Shown: positions 56,729 to 64,000 of the stretch, piece by piece
Layout of the letters: each line of letters starts with the position of its first letter
Position numbering within the stretch: the stretch's first letter is position 1
Source: DASRAP01 sp035277145
GTDB taxonomy: Bacteria > Gemmatimonadota > Gemmatimonadetes > Gemmatimonadales > Gemmatimonadaceae
DNA: 64,000 nt
Assembly: GCA_035277145.1 (NCBI GenBank)
Contig: DATELA010000012.1
Span: forward strand, 11,067-75,066
Reading direction: 5' to 3'
Program-made: the position numbers and the translations under genes
Notes under the pieces: model-generated
Seen by the model: the letters and a program-made list of their open reading frames with translations, nothing else
Database searches by the model: none
What the model was told of the DNA's origin: nothing

Positions 56729-58378
56729 ATGCGAAAAGTCCTACCGCTGGCACTCGGCCTCTCCGTAGCCTGTTCTCCCGCTGCGCAGGATCCCGCTGAC
56801 CTTCTCATAGTCGGGGGAAAGGTCTACACCTCCGACACGGCGCAGTGGAACGCCGAAGCCATCGCCGTCAAACAAGGCCGTGTCGTGTTCGTCGGCTCGC
56901 GCCGCGACGCGATGGCGTATCGCGGTGATTCGACGCAAGTCGAGGACGTGAATGGCGCGACGGTCGTCGCGGGTATCGTCGACGCACACGCGCACGTTGC
57001 GAACCTCGGATTGCGCGGCATCGATCTCATGGGCACGCAAACGTACGACGAGATCGTGCAAATGATCGCCGAGCGCGCAAAGACGACGCCGAAAGGTGAA
57101 TGGATTCTCGGACGCGGATGGGATCAGAACGATTGGCCCGAGAAAGCGTTCCCGACGCATCAAAAACTTTCTGCTGCAGTACCGGACCATCCGGTTGCAT
57201 TGACGCGCGTTGACGGACACGCGCTGCTCGTGAACGCGACAGCAATGCGGGCGGCGAAGCTCACCGCGTCGACACGCTCGCCCGAAGGCGGACAGATCGA
57301 GAAGGCGAACGGTGCGCCAACGGGTGTTCTGATCGACAACGCGATGGGCCTCGTACGCGGCGTCATTCCTGCGCCGACGGGCCAGCAAATGCGCGACGCT
57401 ATTCTCGCCGCGCAGGAGCAAATGGTGCGCTGGGGGCTCACGGGCGTGCACGACGCGGGTGCGTCCGCGCTCGCGATGGACGCATATCAGGCGCTCGGCC
57501 GAGAAGGAAAACTTTCGGCGCGCTATTACATCATGCTGTCCGATGACGCCGCGCTGCTGAAAGAATGGTTTGCGCGCGCACCCGCGATCGGCGAATACGA
57601 CGGACATCTCTGGGTGCGCATGATCAAGAGTTACATGGACGGCGCACTCGGTTCGCGCGGCGCTGCCCTGCTCGCGCCGTACAGCGATGACGCGAAGAAC
57701 GTCGGACTGCTGCGCACGACACCGGAACACATCCAGGAACTCGCCGGGCAAGCACTGCAACACGGGTACCAACTCGGCGTGCACGCCATCGGCGACCGCG
57801 CGAATCAGCTCGTGCTCGACGCATTCGAAGCAGCGCTGAAAGCGAATCCCAAACCCGATCACCGGTTCCGCGTTGAGCACTCGCAGATTCTCGATCCGAA
57901 AGACATTCCGCGTTTCAAATCGCTCGGCGTCATTCCGTCCATGCAAGCGAGTCACCAGACGAGCGACATGTACTGGGCCGGCGACCGGCTCGGCGACACG
58001 CGGCTCAAAGGTGCATACGCGTGGCATGCACTGATCGAGTCCGGCGTGATCATTCCAAACGGCAGCGATTTTCCCGTCGAGAAAGTGAATCCGCTCATTT
58101 CGTTTCACTCGTCGATTTCGCGACAGGACGAAAAGAACTGGCCCGCGGGCGGCTGGCGTCCCGAAGAGCGCATGACGCGCGATCAAGCATTGCTCTCGAT
58201 GACGCTGTGGCCCGCGATGGCCGCGTTTCAGGAATCGGAACTCGGCACGCTCACAGTGGGCAAGCGCGCGGATTTCGTCGTGCTCGATCAGGACATCATG
58301 ACGATTCCCGCCGAGCAGGTGCTCGCGACGAAAGTGCTCACGACGTACGTCGGCGGCAAAGCGGTGTATCGGAGATGA
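56729..58378 (+). CDS. amidohydrolase family lipoprotein (YtcJ-like)
   Basis: 549 aa. ATG 56729 gives a lipoprotein signal (MRKVLPLALGLSVAC). The metal-dependent amidohydrolase barrel shows VAGIVDAHAHV (first two His), MIKSYMDGALGSRG (carboxylated-Lys region), LGVHAIGDRANQL, RVEHSQIL and PNGSDFPVEKVNP (final Asp). The NATAMRAAKLTA and PEGGQIEKANGAPTGVL segments are typical of YtcJ-type enzymes with unknown amide or ester substrates. Downstream, a small membrane protein starts 4 nt after its stop. Confidence 0.9.
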   Translation: MRKVLPLALGLSVACSPAAQDPADLLIVGGKVYTSDTAQWNAEAIAVKQGRVVFVGSRRDAMAYRGDSTQVEDVNGATVVAGIVDAHAHVANLGLRGIDLMGTQTYDEIVQMIAERAKTTPKGEWILGRGWDQNDWPEKAFPTHQKLSAAVPDHPVALTRVDGHALLVNATAMRAAKLTASTRSPEGGQIEKANGAPTGVLIDNAMGLVRGVIPAPTGQQMRDAILAAQEQMVRWGLTGVHDAGASALAMDAYQALGREGKLSARYYIMLSDDAALLKEWFARAPAIGEYDGHLWVRMIKSYMDGALGSRGAALLAPYSDDAKNVGLLRTTPEHIQELAGQALQHGYQLGVHAIGDRANQLVLDAFEAALKANPKPDHRFRVEHSQILDPKDIPRFKSLGVIPSMQASHQTSDMYWAGDRLGDTRLKGAYAWHALIESGVIIPNGSDFPVEKVNPLISFHSSISRQDEKNWPAGGWRPEERMTRDQALLSMTLWPAMAAFQESELGTLTVGKRADFVVLDQDIMTIPAEQVLATKVLTTYVGGKAVYRR

Positions 58379-58382
58379 CGCC

Positions 58383-58784
58383 GTGATCACGCCACTTCCG
58401 CGCGCACTCGCGACACAACTGCTCCTCATTCGCACGGCGTTGCTCGCCGGGTTGCTGCTCTTTGGTGCTGCGACGTGGTACATCCGCCGCGGCACAACCA
58501 TCGTCCCGATGCCGGCGGATCGCGCGCAACAGTTCGGGTACATCTTCATCGCGCTCGCAGTGTCGGCGCTCGGCGGAATGTTTTTCGTGCGCTCGCGACT
58601 CGAAAAGGGCGTGGAAGGCACGGCCGCAGTGCAGCAGTACATGACGGGATACGCGATGGCCGAAGGTACCGCGCTGTTTGGCGGCGTCACGTGGTACATG
58701 GGTGGCAACCAGAACTGGTACATCGCCGGCGTGTTGCTGATGGTCACGGCGTTTCAGATTCTTCCGATCAAACGCGAGAGCTGA
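58383..58784 (+). CDS. small integral membrane protein of unknown function
   Basis: 133 aa, GTG start. About four hydrophobic segments (TALLAGLLLFGAATWYI, FGYIFIALAVSALGGMFFV, a central AMAEGTALFGGVTWYMGG, NWYIAGVLLMVTAFQIL). Charged residues lie between segments two and three (RSRLEKGVEG). No family recognised. Compact spacing with both neighbours (4 and 3 nt) suggests a shared transcript with the amidohydrolase and the BtuF-like gene. Confidence 0.72.
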   Translation: MITPLPRALATQLLLIRTALLAGLLLFGAATWYIRRGTTIVPMPADRAQQFGYIFIALAVSALGGMFFVRSRLEKGVEGTAAVQQYMTGYAMAEGTALFGGVTWYMGGNQNWYIAGVLLMVTAFQILPIKRES

Positions 58785-58787
58785 TCA

Positions 58788-59702
58788 GTGCGAGTTGTGT
58801 CGTTGCTGCCATCCGCGACGGAAATCGTCGGTGCGCTTGGTGCGATGGAGCATCTCGTCGGCGTAACGCACGAATGCGATTGGCCGCCGGTTGTGTCGTC
58901 ACGCGCACGCGTCACGACATCCGCGGTTGATTCGACGCGAACACCGCGCGAGATCGACACGCAGGTCCGTGAACTCGCGAACGCCGGTACGCCGCTGTAC
59001 GCGCTGAAAGAACGCACGATTCGCGATCTCCATCCCGATCTGATTCTCACGCAAGCGCTGTGCGAAGTTTGCGCGGTGCACGAAGGCGACGTGCGCTCCC
59101 TCGCGAGCGCGTTGTCGCCGTCACCGAACGTGGTCGCGCTCAACGCGACGACGCTCGACGCGGTGCTCGACGACATCAATAGGGTCGGCAGCGCGCTCGG
59201 GTTGCCCGAAGAAGCCGAAGAGCTGCTCGACGGATTGCACGCGCGGTTGAACAACGTGCATCACACGCTCAAGACCGCGAAGGCACCACGACCGCGTGTC
59301 GCGCTGGTCGAATGGTGCGATCCGTTGTTCACCGGCGGCCATTGGATTCCCGACATGATTCGCCGCGCGGGTGGCACCGACGTCATCGGCAAATCCGCGG
59401 AACGTTCGCGCACCATGAACGCCGGCGAATTGCGCGACGCCAATCCGGAGATCGTGATCGTTGCGCCGTGCGGTTACAACCTGCAGCGTGCAGCAACCGA
59501 GGCGCGCGCATTGCTTGCGCGGGACGATTGGTCCTGGGCACGCACGCGCGCCGTGTGGGCTATCGACGCAAATGCGTTTGCGTCACGCCCGGGCCCGCGC
59601 CTCGTTGAAGGCGTGGAGATCATGGCGCGCATGTTCAATCCGTCGTTGTTCACGCCACTCGACGCGGCGCACGCGATTCGCGTGAACGAACCCGCGAACT
59701 AA
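58788..59702 (+). CDS. BtuF-like cobalamin/iron-chelate binding protein, cytosolic form
   Basis: 304 aa, class III periplasmic-binding-protein fold (PF01497 type): RVVSLLPSATEIVGALGAMEHLVGVTHECDWP at the start, IRDLHPDLILTQALCEVCAV in the hinge-proximal domain, and VALVEWCDPLFTGGHWIPDMIRRAGGTDV in the second. Similar proteins are annotated as cobalamin-binding. No signal peptide precedes the domain, and no permease or ATPase gene is adjacent, so it may act inside the cell or be an enzyme accessory. A link with the B12-dependent MetH in this window is only suggestive. Confidence 0.82.
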   Translation: MRVVSLLPSATEIVGALGAMEHLVGVTHECDWPPVVSSRARVTTSAVDSTRTPREIDTQVRELANAGTPLYALKERTIRDLHPDLILTQALCEVCAVHEGDVRSLASALSPSPNVVALNATTLDAVLDDINRVGSALGLPEEAEELLDGLHARLNNVHHTLKTAKAPRPRVALVEWCDPLFTGGHWIPDMIRRAGGTDVIGKSAERSRTMNAGELRDANPEIVIVAPCGYNLQRAATEARALLARDDWSWARTRAVWAIDANAFASRPGPRLVEGVEIMARMFNPSLFTPLDAAHAIRVNEPAN

Positions 59703-59708
59703 CCCGCG

Positions 59709-61340
59709 CTAGCGGCCCATCGCGCGCGACGCAGCATCGCGCACGTCTTTCTCGCGATCGCCGGTCAGCGTTTGCAGTGTTGCCATCGCTGCGGGAGTGC
59801 GCGCATCGGCGAGCGCGCGCACTGCCGCGATGCGATACGCAGAGTTCTTGCGCCCGAACAGTCGTCCGTCTGGCTCCGCGGCGCGCGCGAGTTTCTGCAC
59901 GGCTTCGCTCGTCGCAAAACGTCCGAGCGCGGCGATCTCCGCGAGCTGCACTTCGATTTCGGGTTCCTCGTCGATCGCACTCACGACAACGAGCGCCGCT
60001 TTCGCATTGCCTTTGCGCATCGACAGACCGTACACCGCCTGTAGTCTGATCTGCGCAGACGGATCCGCGAGCGCGCGATACAACGCGTCGACGGCGAACA
60101 CCGACTCGAACCGCGCGAGTGCCGCGGTTGCCGCGCGACGCACGCGTTCATCGGCGTGCTTGAGCGTATCGGCGAGCGCGCGCTCAGCGCCGTCGCCGCC
60201 GAGTTCGCCGAGAACTTCGATAGCCGCACGCACCACGTACCAACGCTGGTCTTCGAGCAACTTGATTGCCGCGGGCACGGTCGCTGGTAACTCGCGCATC
60301 AGTGCGAGCAGGTCGCGCCGTTCGCCGATTGTCCGGGCACGCTGCAGCTCGTCGAACACGACGCGGGCGCCGTCGTCGCCGGCATGACGAAGCACCAGTC
60401 GCACCATCTCGCGCTGGTCTTCGCGTTGCAGAGCCGGCATGATCAACCGCAGCACCGGTGCGCGGAATACACGACGAACGGACACGAGATACGCGCGACG
60501 AATATCCGCGTCGGTGATCGACTGCTCGCGTTCGATCATCACAGCGACCCCGCGCAACACCATCGGCACGTTGCCTTGTCGCGCGTGAACATCGATCCGC
60601 CCAGCAAGTTCTTCGAGCACGGAGCTCGCGGACTTGGGATCCATCACTGCGGCGAGACGCTCGAACAGCGCGTCGAGCGTGTCGTCACCGGTCGTGCGGA
60701 CGTCCGGTTCCGGTGCGGGCGGTGCGGGCTCCGGTTCGGCTGCCGCCGCAGGCGCCGCCACGGCAGGCGTGTCATCGACTTTCGCCGCCGCCTGTTCCGC
60801 TGCTGCGGCTTGTGCTGCGGCAGCTTCCGCGGCCGCGGACTCTGCGGCTGCGATCTCAGCGGCTTCGGCGGCGGCAGTGCGCGCTTTGTCCGCTTCGATC
60901 TCCGCAATCATTTCCGTGGTGAGCTGCGCGGTCTCTCGCGCGCGCGCCGGTGCCGCGGCTTCGCCCACGGATTCAATGCGAATGTTCTTCGGCGCGAGTT
61001 GCGTAATGCGCTGGACGAGCGGGTCGGGGCTCTCCGTCGCCACAACGCGTGCAACGCCGAGTATGTCGGCCGGAGCGGCGCCTTTGTCGATGTGCAGCGC
61101 GTACGACACTGCGCCGGACAACGCTTTCGCAACGGGTTCGACGCCCGTCAGGATTTCGGGGAGTGGTGTGCCGTTCGCGGTGAGCCGGCCGCCTTCCGCG
61201 CGCAGCGTGATGGCGCCGTCTTTCGCGGCCATGACCAGCGCGCGCAACGCGCCCTTCTGTTCGTCAACCGACTCCGGTTGACTCCGGATGAGCCACGTCA
61301 GTCGAGCGAAAAACCGTCCAAATAAGACCGAGAAATCCAT
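59709..61340 (-). CDS. HEAT-repeat protein with Ala-rich coiled linker
   Basis: 543 aa. ATG 61340 is preferred; an alternative extends to 61397. An N-terminal globular part (about 25-125, KGALRALVMAAKDGAITLRAEGG) is followed by an extremely Ala/Glu-rich stretch (about 145-200) and a Pro/Glu hinge. About 300 residues of HEAT-type helical hairpins follow (LLEDQRWYVVRAAIEVLGELGG, HADERVRRAATAALARFES, DPSAQIRLQAVYGLSM). Likely a scaffold for protein-protein contacts. No catalytic site is visible. Divergent from the M28-PDZ gene by 44 bp. Confidence 0.82.
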   Translation of the reverse strand: MDFSVLFGRFFARLTWLIRSQPESVDEQKGALRALVMAAKDGAITLRAEGGRLTANGTPLPEILTGVEPVAKALSGAVSYALHIDKGAAPADILGVARVVATESPDPLVQRITQLAPKNIRIESVGEAAAPARARETAQLTTEMIAEIEADKARTAAAEAAEIAAAESAAAEAAAAQAAAAEQAAAKVDDTPAVAAPAAAAEPEPAPPAPEPDVRTTGDDTLDALFERLAAVMDPKSASSVLEELAGRIDVHARQGNVPMVLRGVAVMIEREQSITDADIRRAYLVSVRRVFRAPVLRLIMPALQREDQREMVRLVLRHAGDDGARVVFDELQRARTIGERRDLLALMRELPATVPAAIKLLEDQRWYVVRAAIEVLGELGGDGAERALADTLKHADERVRRAATAALARFESVFAVDALYRALADPSAQIRLQAVYGLSMRKGNAKAALVVVSAIDEEPEIEVQLAEIAALGRFATSEAVQKLARAAEPDGRLFGRKNSAYRIAAVRALADARTPAAMATLQTLTGDREKDVRDAASRAMGR

Positions 61341-61384
61341 CGATGGCTGGAGGGCAACTCGTCGCAGCGGTAACATACGCGACG

Positions 61385-62677
61385 ATGATGAGAGCAACTA
61401 CATGGCTGCGCGCCGCCGGCACCACGTTGATCGCGACGGCCTGCATCTGGGATCACGCGGGCGCTCAGCAAAGCGCTGATGCAACCCGGATCAAGCGCGA
61501 CATCGAGGTACTCGCACACGACCGATGGGAAGGCCGTGCGACGTGCACGCCGGGTATCGATTCCGCAGCCGGATACATCGCAAAACGGTTTGCCGATTTG
61601 AAGCTGGCACCGGCCGGGTCGCGCGACAGCGCGACAGGCCGCATCGGCTTCATGCATCGGTACACCGCACGGCCGTCGGGGGGCCAGGCGCATTACGGCG
61701 TGAACGCATGCGCGGCCCAAAACGTGGCCGGCATCGTTCGCGGAACGGATGCGGCGCTCGCCAACGAGTTCGTGATCGTCGGCGCGCACTACGACCATCT
61801 GGGACGGTCGCTGGTGGGCTCGCGCGGAACCGTTTTGGGCGACCTCATTCACAATGGCGCCGACGACAATGCGTCGGGTACCGCGGCCGTGCTGGAGCTC
61901 GCGCGCCTGATCAGCGAACAGCCACTGCGCCGCTCCGTGTTGTTCGTGACGTTCAGCGGCGAAGAGTGGGGTTTGCTCGGCTCCGCGGATTTCGTGAGAA
62001 CGAACATGCCCGCGGGCCGTGTGCAAGCGATGCTGAATTTCGACATGGTCGGCCGCCTGAAAGACGACCGCCTGCTCGTGTTCGGCGTCGGTACGGCGAG
62101 TGAGCTGGCCGGAATTGTCGCTGCGCAGAACAACGGCCCGCATGCGTTCAAGCTCGGCACGAATCCGGATGGAGCGGGACCGTCGGATCATGCGTCGTTC
62201 TACGCTGACACGATTCCGGTTCTGCATTTCTTCACGGATTACCACTTCGAATACCACAAGACGACGGACGCGGCAGCGCTCATCAACGCACCAGGCGAAG
62301 CACGCGTCGTCGAGTACGCACTGCGCGTCGCTCGCGATGTCGCCGACCGCGCACCGCTGACGTTCGTTGCGCAGACGCGCGCCCAGTCCACAGCGAGTTC
62401 ATCGGGTGAACGGCCGTACCTCGGCTCCCTCCCTGACATGGCCGCAAGTGACGCGCCGGGTCTTCGTCTGTCCGGCGTCACGCCGGGCAGTCCCGGCGAT
62501 GCCGGCGGGCTCAAGGCAAACGACCTCGTGGTTGAATTCGGCGGCAAACCGGTGACGGATCTCCAGTCGTATTCGGACGCGCTGAACGCGCACAAACCGG
62601 GTGACACGGTGCGCATCGTCGTCGTGCGCAACGGCGAGCGCGTAACGGTCACGGTGAAACTCGGCCGGCGCCAATAA
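61385..62677 (+). CDS. exported M28 peptidase with C-terminal PDZ domain
   Basis: 430 aa. ATG 61385 or 61388 gives a signal peptide (MRATTWLRAAGTTLIATACIWDHAGAQ). Zinc-site motifs of M28: IVGAHYDHLG, NGADDNASGTAAVLELA, TFSGEEWGLLGSADF, and His in TDYHFEYHKTTD. A C-terminal PDZ domain (about 340-425) reads RLSGVTPGSPGDAGGLKANDLVVEFGG and VRIVVVRNGE. The PDZ domain may recruit substrate C-termini. It is the second M28 enzyme in the window, of a different subtype (no PA domain). Confidence 0.92.
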   Translation: MMRATTWLRAAGTTLIATACIWDHAGAQQSADATRIKRDIEVLAHDRWEGRATCTPGIDSAAGYIAKRFADLKLAPAGSRDSATGRIGFMHRYTARPSGGQAHYGVNACAAQNVAGIVRGTDAALANEFVIVGAHYDHLGRSLVGSRGTVLGDLIHNGADDNASGTAAVLELARLISEQPLRRSVLFVTFSGEEWGLLGSADFVRTNMPAGRVQAMLNFDMVGRLKDDRLLVFGVGTASELAGIVAAQNNGPHAFKLGTNPDGAGPSDHASFYADTIPVLHFFTDYHFEYHKTTDAAALINAPGEARVVEYALRVARDVADRAPLTFVAQTRAQSTASSSGERPYLGSLPDMAASDAPGLRLSGVTPGSPGDAGGLKANDLVVEFGGKPVTDLQSYSDALNAHKPGDTVRIVVVRNGERVTVTVKLGRRQ

Positions 62678-62729
62678 CAAACGCGCGGCATCTCGGCGCG
62701 CACGATTGCTCACACACACGGGAATTCCG

Positions 62730-64000
62730 ATGCGGAAATTGCTTGTTGCACTCGCGGTCGTTGCGCCGCAACTCGCCAACGCGCAAGCGGCGCAAACGAC
62801 GACGGTCATTCGCGCTGCGCGGTTGGTCGACGGCAGCGGCGCCGCGCCAATTGCGAATGGCGTAGTCGTTGTGCGCGGTGAGCGTATCGTCGCCGCAGGG
62901 CCCGCTGCGTCAGTCACTGTTCCCACCGGCGCGCGCGTCATCGATCTCGGTGATGCGACGATCATGCCGGGATTCATCGACGCGCACACACACATCATTG
63001 GTCGCGCGCTCAACGATCCGCGCAAAGACGGCGAAGCAACGCGCGATTACCCCGGATTGTCCGCAATACTCGGCGTCGAGAACGCACGACGCACGTTGTT
63101 CGCGGGATTCACGAGCATTCGCAACGTCGGTGCACCGCGATTCGAAGATGTTGCGCTCCGCTACGCGATCGGCGAAGGCGCCGTGCCCGGTCCGCGTATG
63201 CAAGCAGCAGCGCATTCGCTCGGTATCACCGGCGGACACTGCGACGAAAATGGATTCGTGCCCGGCATGTTCGATGGCGATTTCAGAACCGGCATCGCTG
63301 ACGGACCCGATCAGGTGCGCGCTGCGGTCCGCTATCAGGTCAAGTACGGCGCCGACGTCATCAAGACCTGCGCGACGGGCGGCGTTCTCTCCGAGGGCGA
63401 CGCAGTCGGCGTGCCGCAGTACACGTACGAAGAACTGAAAGCGATGGTCGACGAAGCGACGAAGCTCGAGCGCAAAGTCGCCGCACACGCACACGGTACC
63501 GAAGGCATCAAGATCGCCGTGCGCGCCGGCGTCGCGTCGATCGAACACGGGTCGTTCCTCGACGACGAAGGCGCGCGCATGATGGCGCAACGTGGAACGT
63601 TCCTCGTGCCGACGCTCATGGCCGGCGAGACGGTGGAGATCGCGGCGAAGAACGGCGTGCTCAAAGGCCTACGCGCGGAAAAGGCGCTGGCCGCGGCAGC
63701 AGCGATGCGCAACGGAATCAAGACGGCGATTCGCAATAACGTACCGATCGCGTTCGGAACGGATGCCGGCGTTGGTGCGCATGGAGCAAATGCGCGCGAA
63801 TTCGAACTACTCGTCGAGTGGGGCGGCATGACGCCGCTGCAGGCAATCGCGACCGCAAACGCAGGCGCCGCAAAACTGCTTGGTTGGGAGAAGGACGTCG
63901 GCACACTCGCTGCGGGCAAGTTCGCGGATATCGTCGCGGTGCGCGGCGATCCGACGCGCGACATCAAGCTGTTGCGCACCATGGCTTTCGTGATGAAGAA
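62730..64000 (+). CDS. exported amidohydrolase (Xaa-Pro dipeptidase-like), cut by window end
   Basis: 423 codons are visible and the frame is open at the right edge. The signal peptide MRKLLVALAVVAPQLANAQ is followed by an amidohydrolase barrel: MPGFIDAHTHIIGR (metal His pair), GADVIKTCATGGV (carboxylated Lys), VAAHAHGTEG, ASIEHGSF and IAFGTDAGVGAHG (catalytic Asp). The pattern matches the imidazolonepropionase-like/Xaa-Pro dipeptidase group often exported in Gemmatimonadota and Acidobacteria. The missing C-terminus should be short, since the final strand domain (GKFADIVAVRGDPT) has begun. Confidence 0.9.
   Translation, partial: MRKLLVALAVVAPQLANAQAAQTTTVIRAARLVDGSGAAPIANGVVVVRGERIVAAGPAASVTVPTGARVIDLGDATIMPGFIDAHTHIIGRALNDPRKDGEATRDYPGLSAILGVENARRTLFAGFTSIRNVGAPRFEDVALRYAIGEGAVPGPRMQAAAHSLGITGGHCDENGFVPGMFDGDFRTGIADGPDQVRAAVRYQVKYGADVIKTCATGGVLSEGDAVGVPQYTYEELKAMVDEATKLERKVAAHAHGTEGIKIAVRAGVASIEHGSFLDDEGARMMAQRGTFLVPTLMAGETVEIAAKNGVLKGLRAEKALAAAAAMRNGIKTAIRNNVPIAFGTDAGVGAHGANAREFELLVEWGGMTPLQAIATANAGAAKLLGWEKDVGTLAAGKFADIVAVRGDPTRDIKLLRTMAFVMK

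Noticed and set aside
56741..58747. A 668-codon open frame opposite the YtcJ-like amidohydrolase
   Set aside because: Antisense shadow of a clear enzyme gene; Arg/Val/His-rich product with no recognisable fold.
1..64000. tRNA or rRNA genes, integrases, phage or anti-phage defence genes
   Set aside because: Looked for by eye on both strands; no cloverleaf with a clear T-arm, no conserved rRNA blocks, and no recognisable defence or mobility protein. A covariance or HMM search would be needed to exclude them fully.

Overview
The window reads as the chromosome of a free-living, protein-degrading Gram-negative bacterium. The best guess is Gemmatimonadota. This is inferred from gene content only: exported S9, M14, M20, M28 and M6-like peptidases, sortilin/BNR propeller proteins, FecR/TonB-receptor pairs, a diheme CytoC_RC-type cytochrome, CBM48 'glycogen-binding' surface proteins, many ECF sigma factors, and Gly/Arg-rich linkers in exported enzymes. 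Coding density is high. No rRNA, tRNA, CRISPR array, prophage or transposase gene was found.

Layout. 1-5.8 kb: a DUF2071 protein, an exported M6-like protease, and an ECF sigma / anti-sigma / DUF4097 operon. 5.8-15.8 kb: an amino-acid permease, an unrecognised coupled gene pair (7627-9938), then M20, M28 and S9 exported peptidases. 15.6-18.5 kb: a small basic protein and a second ECF operon ending in a PDZ-domain exported protein and a textbook terminator. 18.5-20.8 kb: a DapA-like aldolase, an atypical SDR and a lipoprotein Rid-family protein. 20.9-25.8 kb: a FecI/FecR/FecA-type signalling locus plus a lipoprotein that appears to share its promoter. 26-38.6 kb: a sortilin-like propeller, diheme cytochrome, membrane GNAT, GH29 fucosidase, LIC_10091-like lipoprotein, DDAH, a PLP decarboxylase, DinB, EVE and a class V aminotransferase. 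38.6-41.6 kb: a fourth ECF sigma operon encoding two separate CBM48 proteins. 41.8-50.7 kb: YggT, a SAM-II riboswitch with metF-metH, pxpABC (5-oxoprolinase) and an acyl-CoA dehydrogenase. 50.7-53 kb: a REC-HPt protein and an EAL phosphodiesterase. 53-64 kb: M14 peptidase, DUF411 protein, two amidohydrolases, a BtuF-like protein, a HEAT protein and M28-PDZ.

How it fits together. Exported peptidases would release peptides and amino acids. These are imported (APC permease) and salvaged (pxpABC for pyroglutamate, DDAH for methylarginines, a branched-chain-type acyl-CoA dehydrogenase). Four ECF systems would tie envelope or nutrient state to transcription. Methionine synthesis is under direct SAM control.

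The most striking signal is outside ordinary genes. At least eight families of short, strand-asymmetric repeats are scattered through the window, most of them built as inverted arms. Several have become part of proteins: they supply signal-peptide cores (M6-like and M14 peptidases), a sigma-factor linker, and C-termini with stop codons (DDAH, DinB, EVE, MetH). One family is nested inside another at 25858-26020. The second notable signal is a 31-nt ECF-type promoter motif, with identical 13-nt spacing, in front of both fecR-fecA and a neighbouring lipoprotein gene.
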